A stretch of 5,369 bases of DNA from Spirochaetaceae bacterium (GTDB lineage: Bacteria > Spirochaetota > Spirochaetia > Treponematales > Breznakiellaceae): NCBI GenBank assembly GCA_031280115.1, contig JAITHF010000074.1, positions 1 through 5,369 on the forward strand, in the 5' to 3' direction. The notes under the pieces are model-generated. The model did not search any database. It saw only the letters and a program-made list of their open reading frames with translations, and was not told where the DNA came from. This document shows positions 1-5,196 of the stretch, piece by piece. A program made the translations under genes and the position numbers. How positions within the stretch are numbered: the first letter of the stretch is position 1; every line of letters starts with the position of its first letter.

Positions 1-350
1 GGTATCGCGCCGGCAAACCCCTGTATCCAACGAAGCATTTCCCGCAGCACCGCAAGTATATCCTCAGAACACAGGTCCCCTTCCGCAATAAGATAGAAAC
101 CGGTGCGGCACCCCATAGGGCCGAAGTAAACTATCTGTTTCCCCCATTCTTTGTGGGAACGCAGAAAGGTGGCGCCCAGATGTTCAAGGGTATGGAGCGC
201 CGGCATATCAATCACCGGCTCTTTATTCGGCTCTTTGAACCGCAGGTCAAAGGTGGTGAGCACGGTGCCGCCGAAACGATCCTTGCGGGAAACATACACC
301 CCCGGTTTTAAGCGGAGATGATCGATTTGAAAACTTGCTATCTTTTCCAT
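1..350 (-). CDS. luxS: S-ribosylhomocysteine lyase LuxS (3' end outside window)
   Basis: LuxS cleaves S-ribosylhomocysteine into homocysteine and 4,5-dihydroxy-2,3-pentanedione, which cyclises to autoinducer-2. The visible 116 residues begin MEKIASFQIDHLRLKPGVYV, with S6 and H11 at the positions used in the Bacillus subtilis active site. TTFDLRFKEPN (32-42) follows, then the metal-binding HTLEH (H53, E56, H57) and GPMGCRTGFYLI (78-89) with catalytic-type Cys81. The third metal ligand, a cysteine near residue 125 in the family, lies past the window edge, so full integrity cannot be confirmed; about 40 residues of the usual 150-160 are missing. The start is ATG, preceded by AAAGGA. Downstream of mtnN, its function is primarily SAH recycling in the activated methyl cycle. 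Whether AI-2 serves as a signal in this organism cannot be told from the sequence. Confidence 0.97.
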   Translation of the reverse strand, partial: MEKIASFQIDHLRLKPGVYVSRKDRFGGTVLTTFDLRFKEPNKEPVIDMPALHTLEHLGATFLRSHKEWGKQIVYFGPMGCRTGFYLIAEGDLCSEDILAVLREMLRWIQGFAGAI

Positions 351-357
351 AGCCCTA

Positions 358-363
358 TCCTTT
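358..363 (-). promoter_or_regulatory. luxS ribosome binding site
   Basis: AAAGGA on the coding strand, seven bases before the luxS ATG, within the 24-bp gap after mtnN. Its presence indicates that luxS has its own translation initiation rather than depending only on coupling. There is no room for a full separate promoter in this gap, so luxS is probably transcribed with mtnN. Confidence 0.65.
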
Positions 364-374
364 ATGTTTTTATA

Positions 375-1091
375 TTACGCGGCGTAACGCCGGATGAAAC
401 GGCGGACGATTTCCGCTGAATACTTTGAGGCCGCCGGAAGAAACTCTTTGAAGGCAACAGGGGACTCAGTTCCGGCAATGTCCGAGAGGGCGCGGATAAC
501 CAGCGCCGGGGTCTTGAAAAGAAAACAGGTATGGGCCACTGCGGCCCCCTCCATTTCCACCGCCTTTACGTCAGGGAACACGGCGCGAAGTTCCATAATT
601 CGCGAGGTTTCGTGCATGAACACGTCGCCAGAGGCAATAATGCCCCGTACATAGTTAAAAGAAGCAGGCAAAACCCCCTCGCCTTTAAGCGCATCCACCG
701 CACGCTCCGCCTGCGCCACAAGGGTTTCGGGAACCGGAAACCGCAGGGGCATACCGGGAATCTGCCCGGGCTCGTAGTTGAAGGCGGTAACGTCCACATC
801 ATGATACACCAGCCCCTCGGAAATGACCGCGTCTCCGAAACGCAGCGCCGGATCTATCCCGCCGGCGGATCCGGTATTGAGAACCACATCCGGTTTATAG
901 GCAGTAATGAGCAGGGCGCATCCGACCGCCGCGTTTACCTTGCCGATACCGCAGCGCAGGAGCGCGATTTCTTTTCCTTCAAGGGTTCCAGACACAAAAT
1001 CAAATCCGCCGATCGTATCAAGACGCGGATGGGTTACTGCCGACTGGAGCAGGGCGACTTCAGGCTCCATAGCGCCGATGATGCCAATCAT
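375..1091 (-). CDS. mtnN: 5'-methylthioadenosine/S-adenosylhomocysteine nucleosidase
   Basis: MtnN (Pfs) hydrolyses S-adenosylhomocysteine to S-ribosylhomocysteine plus adenine, and methylthioadenosine to methylthioribose plus adenine, in the cytosol. The 238-residue sequence aligns end to end with the E. coli enzyme: IGIIGAMEPEVALL (2-15), LLRCGIGKVNAAVG (44-57), LNTGSAGGID (71-80), YHDVDVTAF (96-104), GIIASGDVF (150-158), AVEMEGAAVAH (177-187) and IRALSDIAG (199-207). By alignment the catalytic residues are E11, E181 and D204, matching E. coli Glu12, Glu174 and Asp197; M180 is the ribose-contacting methionine. The ATG start is supported by AAAAGGA six bases upstream. The next gene, luxS, starts 24 bp downstream and uses the S-ribosylhomocysteine that MtnN makes, so the pair forms a complete two-step route. 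In Borrelia burgdorferi these genes flank metK; here nothing lies between them. Confidence 0.97.
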   Translation of the reverse strand: MIGIIGAMEPEVALLQSAVTHPRLDTIGGFDFVSGTLEGKEIALLRCGIGKVNAAVGCALLITAYKPDVVLNTGSAGGIDPALRFGDAVISEGLVYHDVDVTAFNYEPGQIPGMPLRFPVPETLVAQAERAVDALKGEGVLPASFNYVRGIIASGDVFMHETSRIMELRAVFPDVKAVEMEGAAVAHTCFLFKTPALVIRALSDIAGTESPVAFKEFLPAASKYSAEIVRRFIRRYAA

Positions 1092-1125
1092 AATCGTTCC
1101 TTTTAACTTCCTTGGGTTTTAATTT

Positions 1126-2283
1126 TCAGGTAAAAAGCTCAGGCGCCCAGATAGTGGTGCAGTTTCTTCCCCGCTCTTTGGACTTATACTGCGCTTTATC
1201 GGCGCGGTCCACAATCTCAGTGGTGGAATCGGTACTGTTATCAAAGGTGAAAATACCGGAACTTATGGTAACTGTTGACAGGGGAATCTCCCAGGGAACT
1301 GTCAGCCGGGCAATGGCTTTTCTCAGCCGTTCCGCCACCCCCCATGCCTCTTCGGCGTTGGTGTCCGGCAGAAGCACCGTAAACTCCTCGCCGCCGAAGC
1401 GGGAAGGCACATCCTCCAGCCGCACGCCCTGCCTAATCAAGGACGCGATATATTCAAGCACCCGGTCCCCCGCCACATGGCCGTAGGTATCGTTAAACTT
1501 TTTGAAGAAATCCACGTCAATCACGATAACCGAAGAGACATACTCGTTGCGCCGCATACGGGCTAATTCTTCGGTAAGGCGGGTCATAAAAAACCCGTAA
1601 TTATAGAGGCCGGTTTTTACGTCCCGCAGGGAATGATCGTAATTAAGGTGGTTTTGGATAGCAAGAGAAACGAAGTACATAAAATGCCGTATAAACGTGA
1701 GATCCATATCGGTAAACATCTGGCTTTCTCTCTTGCCGCTTACCAGTATGAGGCCGTAGAGGCTTGAGGGGCTTAGGATGGGGATTATCAATTCCGGTTC
1801 TACAGTATGGAGGTCCGCCGCTGCGGCGGCGCGGTTCATCTGGGCGAGAAGGTCTGCATAGGTTATCATGGACTTGGGATACTGCTGAAAAAAGAGTTCA
1901 AACGGCGCGATGCTTTCGATTTGCAGGCCCGTGTTTACCATTTTGTACTGTTTATAGGCTTTGATGGTTATTTCGTCTTTATTTTCAAAAGATTTCCAGA
2001 GAAAAATAATCGCAGTAGGATTGACGCGGTTGGTGATATGAAACACGGCGGTTTCCAGTATATCATCCAGCGCGGTATGGTGGAAAATACTGAGCACATG
2101 AGAGAAAAGGTCCTGATAATCCTGTATTTTCGCGTTGAGGCTGTCAATATACGGGATAATTTCCAGTTCTTGAAGGAGGGTAAGATTTTTCTGTATAGCA
2201 GGGTTTGATAAAAAATCCTGCTCACGGACGGCCGTGTCCGTTTTGGCCGAATCAGTTTTTTTGTCATGTCGTATATCGCTCAT
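1126..2283 (-). CDS. GAF-GGDEF diguanylate cyclase
   Basis: Predicted to condense two GTP into cyclic di-GMP. The 385-residue protein begins with a polar segment and coiled-coil-like stretch (about 1-65). A GAF-like sensor domain follows (about 65-215: FHITNRVNPTAIIFLW ... ELIIPILSPSSLYGLILVSG), then a complete GGDEF domain (about 218-380). Active-site features are intact: IDVDFFKKFNDTYGH (255-269) with the metal-binding Asp pair D256/D258, RFGGEEF (295-301), and the late signature DRADKAQYKSKERGRN. An RxxD motif, R288-L-E-D291, lies five residues before GGEEF, the spacing of the product-inhibition I-site in PleD. No transmembrane helix is seen, so it should be cytosolic with the GAF domain reading a soluble ligand. 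The ATG overlaps the upstream stop (TAATG) and has no clear Shine-Dalgarno, implying coupling. It lies 34 bp upstream of mtnN on the same strand. Effect on motility or surface properties cannot be judged from here. Confidence 0.93.
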   Translation of the reverse strand: MSDIRHDKKTDSAKTDTAVREQDFLSNPAIQKNLTLLQELEIIPYIDSLNAKIQDYQDLFSHVLSIFHHTALDDILETAVFHITNRVNPTAIIFLWKSFENKDEITIKAYKQYKMVNTGLQIESIAPFELFFQQYPKSMITYADLLAQMNRAAAAADLHTVEPELIIPILSPSSLYGLILVSGKRESQMFTDMDLTFIRHFMYFVSLAIQNHLNYDHSLRDVKTGLYNYGFFMTRLTEELARMRRNEYVSSVIVIDVDFFKKFNDTYGHVAGDRVLEYIASLIRQGVRLEDVPSRFGGEEFTVLLPDTNAEEAWGVAERLRKAIARLTVPWEIPLSTVTISSGIFTFDNSTDSTTEIVDRADKAQYKSKERGRNCTTIWAPELFT

Positions 2284-2762
2284 TATGTTACGGAATAATG
2301 GTCACTAATGGTTTTTCGCCATTCCGCTCGATTTTCCTTATCCTCCCATTCCAGAATTTTCTTGATCTTAAAAGAGGGCGCGGCTTGGGAATTATTAAAA
2401 TGAACCACGCCGAAACGCCCCCCTCCAATATACACGATAGAATCTCCCTTTTCTAGGGCCTCTCCCTTGGCGACTTTGCTTATGACGCAGTCGAAATGGG
2501 CCGGTTCGTTCGTGGTTTTATCCTCGATCGCGGAGGCGATATCTTTAATCGCTTTCCCGCAATAGGGGCATACCGGAGTGGGAAGCGGTTCAGCGGGCAT
2601 AACCGGCGGCACCCATTGAATACGCTCGCATACGCCTCCTCCGCGCTTGTCATACCGGAGATTTCCCTCACTCTTTCTGTTGTGCCGGGGCGTTTCCTGC
2701 CAGGTATGCTCGCTGCCTTTTCGGCGGTATCCCCGGCGGTTGTTTCCCCCCCTCCCACTCAC
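2283..2762 (-). CDS. Hypothetical protein 2: Arg/Gly-rich N-terminus plus Cys/His zinc-ribbon-like motif
   Basis: No named function is known to me, although the sequence resembles conserved hypothetical proteins of treponemes. Residues 1-45 are strongly basic and rich in Arg, Gly and Asn (GRGGNNRRGYRRK), typical of disordered nucleic-acid-binding tails. Residues 65-92 contain CPYC (C65, C68) and HFDC (H89, C92), a plausible single zinc site. After it come EKGDSIVYIGGGRFGVVHF (104-122) and a charged C-terminal segment FKIKKILEWEDKENRAEWRK (131-150). There is no signal peptide or membrane helix. The GTG start is fixed by AAGGAGG eight bases upstream and an in-frame stop just above. Its position behind ribosomal and tRNA-modification genes suggests, but does not prove, an RNA- or ribosome-related role. 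The stop overlaps the diguanylate cyclase ATG as TAATG, so the two are probably translationally coupled. Confidence 0.82.
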   Translation of the reverse strand: MSGRGGNNRRGYRRKGSEHTWQETPRHNRKSEGNLRYDKRGGGVCERIQWVPPVMPAEPLPTPVCPYCGKAIKDIASAIEDKTTNEPAHFDCVISKVAKGEALEKGDSIVYIGGGRFGVVHFNNSQAAPSFKIKKILEWEDKENRAEWRKTISDHYSVT

Positions 2763-2940
2763 TGTATGCTCCTCCTTGGGGTATATTTAAGATTTCATTG
2801 CTCAGTATCATGGCCAAACATTCTATGGCTTCATAAAGATAATCTTTGTTATTGATTTTTTCCCGCAACTGTTCCAATTCACCGGATCCTAGACGGTTCC
2901 CTGCTCGAACAGTTCGCCCCCCCGCCTGACCCGTTGTCAT
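2668..2940 (-). CDS. Small hypothetical protein 1 (helical core, C-terminus overlapping the next gene)
   Basis: I do not recognise a named family. The 90-residue product has a Gly/Arg-rich start (1-20), then a likely amphipathic helical core SGELEQLREKINNKDYLYEA followed by IECLAMILSNEIL (to about residue 51). The remainder is a Pro/Gln-rich tail (GKQPPGIPPKRQ) with no obvious fold. ATG 2940 is preferred: it shares ATGA with the yraN stop and has GGAG five bases upstream (2946-2949); a GTG at 2946 is a poorer alternative. The last 95 bp run into the following gene in another frame, so the tail is read from DNA that also encodes hypothetical 2's Arg-rich N-terminus. The helical core looks like a genuine conserved product; the tail may be just the distance to the first available stop. 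There is no signal peptide or membrane segment. Function unknown. Confidence 0.6.
   Translation of the reverse strand: MTTGQAGGRTVRAGNRLGSGELEQLREKINNKDYLYEAIECLAMILSNEILNIPQGGAYSEWEGGKQPPGIPPKRQRAYLAGNAPAQQKE
2771..2777 (-). promoter_or_regulatory. Strong Shine-Dalgarno deciding the GTG start of hypothetical 2
   Basis: The coding strand reads AAGGAGG eight bases before GTG 2762, a full anti-16S match. It lies within the reading frame of hypothetical 1. An in-frame TAA lies only about nine codons above this GTG with no ATG between, so this site fixes the start of the downstream gene despite the non-ATG codon. Confidence 0.8.
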
Positions 2941-3290
2941 ACACACTCCATAAAGGCTGACGCAAGATGGGTCATAACGCTAGGCCCGATGAATACAACA
3001 TCAAAGCGAACAGCCATACAGTTATATTCTCGATGGGAAGCGAGAAAATACTTAGCTGTTTCTATGATACGGCGCTGCTTTTTTTCATTAATAGTATATG
3101 ACAGCGCGTCAATTCCCCAGACAGACCACGCTTTTACCTCCACAAATACAATCGTTTCCCCGTCCAGCGCTATCAGATCCACCTCGCCTGCGCTGGAACG
3201 GACATTTCGGGCTATAATACGCATACCCGCCGCTTCCAAAGCCTCTGCCGCTCGCTGTTCCCCCTCCCGACCTTTTTGAGACCTATTCAT
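2937..3290 (-). CDS. yraN: YraN family protein (UPF0102), predicted restriction-endonuclease-like fold
   Basis: The sequence has the YraN signature in order: KGREGEQRAAEAL (6-18), IIARNVRSSAGEVDLIALDG (25-44) and TIVFVEVKAW (46-55). E9, D38, E51 and K53 fit the acidic/EVK pattern of the PD-(D/E)XK nuclease fold. Family members are about 110-130 residues; this one is 117 from the start chosen. The biochemical role of the family is not firmly established; a nucleic-acid-cleaving or Holliday-junction-related role is inferred from fold. The start is ambiguous. ATG 3290 gives the closest family N-terminus and has weak GGA motifs upstream, ATG 3299 adds three residues, and TTG 3335 would add fifteen residues unlike the family. 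The stop overlaps the next gene's ATG as ATGA, implying coupled translation. yraN near rplS/rnhB is a common bacterial arrangement. Confidence 0.88.
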   Translation of the reverse strand: MNRSQKGREGEQRAAEALEAAGMRIIARNVRSSAGEVDLIALDGETIVFVEVKAWSVWGIDALSYTINEKKQRRIIETAKYFLASHREYNCMAVRFDVVFIGPSVMTHLASAFMECV

Positions 3291-3340
3291 GTCATCCATC
3301 CAGGGGACCGCCCCTCCCGTCTGGGACCCCGGCAAGTGGT

Positions 3341-3730
3341 TTATTCCTGAGACGTTTCTGTCTCAGCTTTGGGCTTTACTTTCTTCTTGATAATAAGCTC
3401 CTTAATTTTCGCGGCCTTACCGATTTTATCCCGAATATAATAGAGCTTCGCCCGGCGGACCTTGCCCGGGCGAACCATCTCGATCTTCGCTATCCGCGGA
3501 GAGTGGAGGGGGAATATCCGCTCCACCCCGACTCCGTAGGAGTTCTTTCTTACGGTAAAGGTTTTTCCCAGCCGGGCGTTCTTAAACGCGATAACCAGCC
3601 CCTCATAGACCTGTATCCGCTCGTTTTTGCCTTCGATAATCCTAAAATGCACCTTAACCGTATCCCCTATCTTGAAGTTGTCCCGCCCTTCTTTCATGTG
3701 CGCCGCTTCAATCGCCTGTATCTCGTTCAT
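3341..3730 (-). CDS. rplS: 50S ribosomal protein L19
   Basis: L19 sits at the 30S-50S interface and contributes to intersubunit bridges. The protein shows the full family pattern: [16 protein letters not shown] (19-34), [12 protein letters not shown] (37-48), [20 protein letters not shown] (58-77) and the [15 protein letters not shown] block (87-101). At 129 residues it is longer than the roughly 115 of E. coli; the excess is a C-terminal tail, first Lys-rich (IKKKVKPKA) then acidic (ETETSQE). The ATG start is supported by GGGAG five bases upstream (plus-strand 3736-3740). It lies 52 bp after trmD, the widest gap in the window, which is AT-rich but shows no convincing promoter or terminator. 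Gene order trmD-rplS is near-universal in bacteria and supports the call. Confidence 0.97.
   Translation of the reverse strand: MNEIQAIEAAHMKEGRDNFKIGDTVKVHFRIIEGKNERIQVYEGLVIAFKNARLGKTFTVRKNSYGVGVERIFPLHSPRIAKIEMVRPGKVRRAKLYYIRDKIGKAAKIKELIIKKKVKPKAETETSQE
3447..3474. repeat. 9-bp perfect inverted repeat inside rplS
   Basis: Plus-strand TTCGCCCGG (3447-3455) and CCGGGCGAA (3466-3474) are exact reverse complements separated by 10 bases, so the rplS mRNA could form a GC-rich stem here. It falls in codons for the conserved [10 protein letters not shown] segment. It has no following U-run and is internal to the gene, so it is not an intrinsic terminator. It may simply reflect Arg/Ala/Pro codon choice. 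Confidence 0.5.
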
Positions 3731-3782
3731 GTTTACTCCCTTTAGGAACTTTTATAAGATTGCCCCTCAATTTTTTCTATTA

Positions 3783-4685
3783 TTATTCTATGCTCTCTTC
3801 TATAATCACTCTTCTATAAGATCCGTCTTCTATCCCGTCTTCCCTGCCGCTATGCGGCCTCTCTTCCCTGCCGCCTTCTCCCTTCTCAGCCATTCCCGCC
3901 CTGATTTCCGCTTCCGCGCTCTTCCCTGCTCCCTCTGCCTTCTCTATGGCCGCGCGGGTTTCTTTATCGAATAATCCTGTTTCCATGCCGCGGCGGATTA
4001 AATCAGGGCGCCGCGCGCAGGTTCTCTCCACCCGTTTCTCAAGGCGCCATTGCCGTATGTTCTTGTGGTGCCCCGAAAGCAATACCTCCGGCACGTTCAT
4101 ACTACCATACATCGCGGGCCGTGTATACTGGGGATACTCCAAAAGCCCGTTGGAAAAACTTTCTTCCTCAAGGGACGCAGGCGAAATCGCCGCTTCCGCC
4201 AGCCTGTAGGTCGCGTCAACCACCACCAGCGCCGCAGCTTCGCCGGAGGAAAGCACGTAATCCCCCACGGAGATTTCGTCATCCGCATACCGGTCAATGA
4301 CGCGCTGGTCAATGCCCTCATACCTGCCGCAGATAAGGACGAGCGCCGGCTCCCGCGCAAGTTCCCGCGCCGCCTCTTGGGTAAACAGGCGGCCTGAGGG
4401 GGAGAGGTACACCACCCGCCCGGTTTTCCCGCCGGCGCGGGCCGCCTCTTTGGGCGGAACCCCTGCGGCCTCAAGCGCCCGCCCCAAAGGGCCGGGGGTC
4501 ATAAGCATACCCGCGCCGCCGCCGTAGGGCGCGTCGTCGCAGGTGCGGTGCCGGTCAAGGGCGAAGTCTCGAATATTCAGCGCTTCATAGCCCACAATCC
4601 CTCGGCGCACCGCTTTACCCAGCACGGAACAGGTAAAAAAAGCGTGGATAATCTCTGGAAAAAGGGAAAGCACTGTATACTTCAT
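3783..4685 (-). CDS. trmD: tRNA (guanine-N1)-methyltransferase TrmD with a long C-terminal tail
   Basis: TrmD transfers a methyl group from S-adenosylmethionine to G37 of tRNAs, preventing +1 frameshifting; it works as a cytoplasmic dimer. The SPOUT trefoil-knot motifs are all present: DRHRTCDDAPYGGGAGMLM (44-62), LSPSGR (94-99), ICGRYEGIDQRVID (118-131) and EISVGDYVLSSGE (137-149). The C-terminal tRNA-binding part contains GLLEYPQYTRP and VLLSGHH. R161 aligns with catalytic Arg154 of the E. coli enzyme, but the residue aligned with Asp169 is Glu175. The start chosen is ATG at 4685, giving MKYTVLSLFPE as in the family and overlapping the rimM stop as ATGA; a GTG four codons upstream (4697) is less likely. 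At 300 residues it exceeds the usual 240-270: residues after about 240 form a low-complexity Glu/Gly/Arg tail encoded by short direct repeats. Translation is probably coupled to rimM, since no good Shine-Dalgarno is visible. Confidence 0.95.
   Translation of the reverse strand: MKYTVLSLFPEIIHAFFTCSVLGKAVRRGIVGYEALNIRDFALDRHRTCDDAPYGGGAGMLMTPGPLGRALEAAGVPPKEAARAGGKTGRVVYLSPSGRLFTQEAARELAREPALVLICGRYEGIDQRVIDRYADDEISVGDYVLSSGEAAALVVVDATYRLAEAAISPASLEEESFSNGLLEYPQYTRPAMYGSMNVPEVLLSGHHKNIRQWRLEKRVERTCARRPDLIRRGMETGLFDKETRAAIEKAEGAGKSAEAEIRAGMAEKGEGGREERPHSGREDGIEDGSYRRVIIEESIE
3795..3929. repeat. Short direct repeats encoding the TrmD tail
   Basis: Read on the plus strand, CTCTTCTATAA occurs at 3795-3805 and 3809-3819 (14-bp period), and its core TCTTCTAT recurs at 3826-3833. 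TCTTCCCTGCCGC occurs at 3838-3850 and 3862-3874 (24-bp period), and an 11-bp version CTCTTCCCTGC is at 3861-3871 and 3919-3929. Both periodic blocks lie inside the last third of trmD. The 24-bp unit gives a repeated Gly-Arg-Glu-Glu/Asp at an 8-residue spacing in the protein. The strand bias is strong: pyrimidine-rich on plus, purine-rich on the coding strand. This looks like replication-slippage or local duplication material rather than a regulatory array. Confidence 0.75.
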
Positions 4686-5188
4686 TCCAGAACCCACGTA
4701 TGGAGGAGCACCGCCCGGCGGGTTTCTAGGTTTATATCCCCGAAAAACTCGTTTCTGAACGGCGCGAGCCTTACTTCCCCTGAAACAAGGCGGATTTCCG
4801 CAAGGCTGCCGCCGCCGCCTTCCAGCACGCCGGTAATATGCCCCAGGGCGTCTCCTAAAGTCGAAACCACTGCAAGGCCCGTAAGGTCTTCCACATAGAA
4901 TTCGCCTGCTTTAAGAGGCGCCGCCTGTTCCCGGTCCGCCATAATCAGCGCGCCCCTGAGCGCCTTTGCCGCTTCCGGCGTGTCAATGCCCTGAAACTTC
5001 ACCGCAAGCCCCCGGGGGACAGGGATAACCGCCTCTATTTCCCAGAGCCGTTCGCTTTCCCCCTGCCGCACCGCCGCGCGGCTCAAACGCGCAAGGTGTT
5101 CGTATTCTCCTGACAATGACCGGATCCGCACAAAGCCCTTAACTCCGAACGGGGCACCCGCCAGAGCCGTTACAAACCGTTCCCGCAC
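4682..5188 (-). CDS. rimM: 16S rRNA processing protein RimM
   Basis: This 168-residue protein matches RimM in length and layout. An N-terminal RimM beta-barrel (about 1-85) opens with FVTALAGAPFGVKGFVRIRS, the counterpart of the usual 'vGk...G.kG.vrv' start. A C-terminal PRC-barrel (about 95-168) carries EFYVEDLTGLAV and the terminal block RLAPFRNEF...INLETRRAVLL. RimM binds ribosomal protein S19 in the 30S head and assists late 16S rRNA maturation in the cytoplasm. The start is GTG: no ATG lies nearby and this start gives the family-typical N-terminus. Its Shine-Dalgarno is weak (AGG only 2 nt from GTG), so translation may depend on ribosomes finishing the KH gene 8 bp upstream. A Gly-rich stretch EGGGGSLAE (123-131) sits where the PRC-barrel usually has a short turn. 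The stop overlaps the trmD ATG (ATGA). Confidence 0.95.
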   Translation of the reverse strand: MRERFVTALAGAPFGVKGFVRIRSLSGEYEHLARLSRAAVRQGESERLWEIEAVIPVPRGLAVKFQGIDTPEAAKALRGALIMADREQAAPLKAGEFYVEDLTGLAVVSTLGDALGHITGVLEGGGGSLAEIRLVSGEVRLAPFRNEFFGDINLETRRAVLLHTWVLE

Positions 5189-5196
5189 AGCCTGAG

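Noticed and set aside
531..1106. Plus-strand open frame of 191 codons opposite mtnN
   Set aside because: It is antisense to a gene with complete family identity and catalytic residues, its product is rich in His/Arg/Asn with no recognisable motif, and it has no convincing start site; it is a frame shadow.
1092..1125. Possible intrinsic terminator between the GGDEF gene and mtnN
   Set aside because: No GC-rich stem followed by a U-run on the transcribed strand; the gap holds only an AAAAGGA ribosome binding site and AT-rich spacer.
2480..2758. Third minus-strand frame of 92 codons across hypothetical 2
   Set aside because: Its start is next to the better-supported GTG 2762, but the frame lacks the CPYC/HFDC motif and any recognisable core, and it ends in the middle of the motif-bearing gene.
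3291..3335. TTG start for yraN giving 15 more residues
   Set aside because: The extension does not resemble the YraN N-terminus, and two ATG codons (3299, 3290) nearer the conserved KGREGE segment are more plausible.
3731..3782. Possible promoter in the AT-rich gap before rplS (TATAAA with TTGAGG upstream)
   Set aside because: The two hexamers are only 8 bp apart instead of about 17, and no TTGACA-like box stands at the correct distance; not reported as a feature.
3795..3929. Direct repeats considered as a CRISPR or operator array
   Set aside because: Units are only 11-13 bp, irregularly spaced, without unique 30-bp spacers, and lie in frame inside trmD; coding low complexity explains them.
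4686..4697. GTG start for trmD four codons upstream of the chosen ATG
   Set aside because: The family begins at the MKYTVLSLFPE-type segment, and ATG 4685 makes an ATGA overlap with the rimM stop; the extra MGSG residues have no support.
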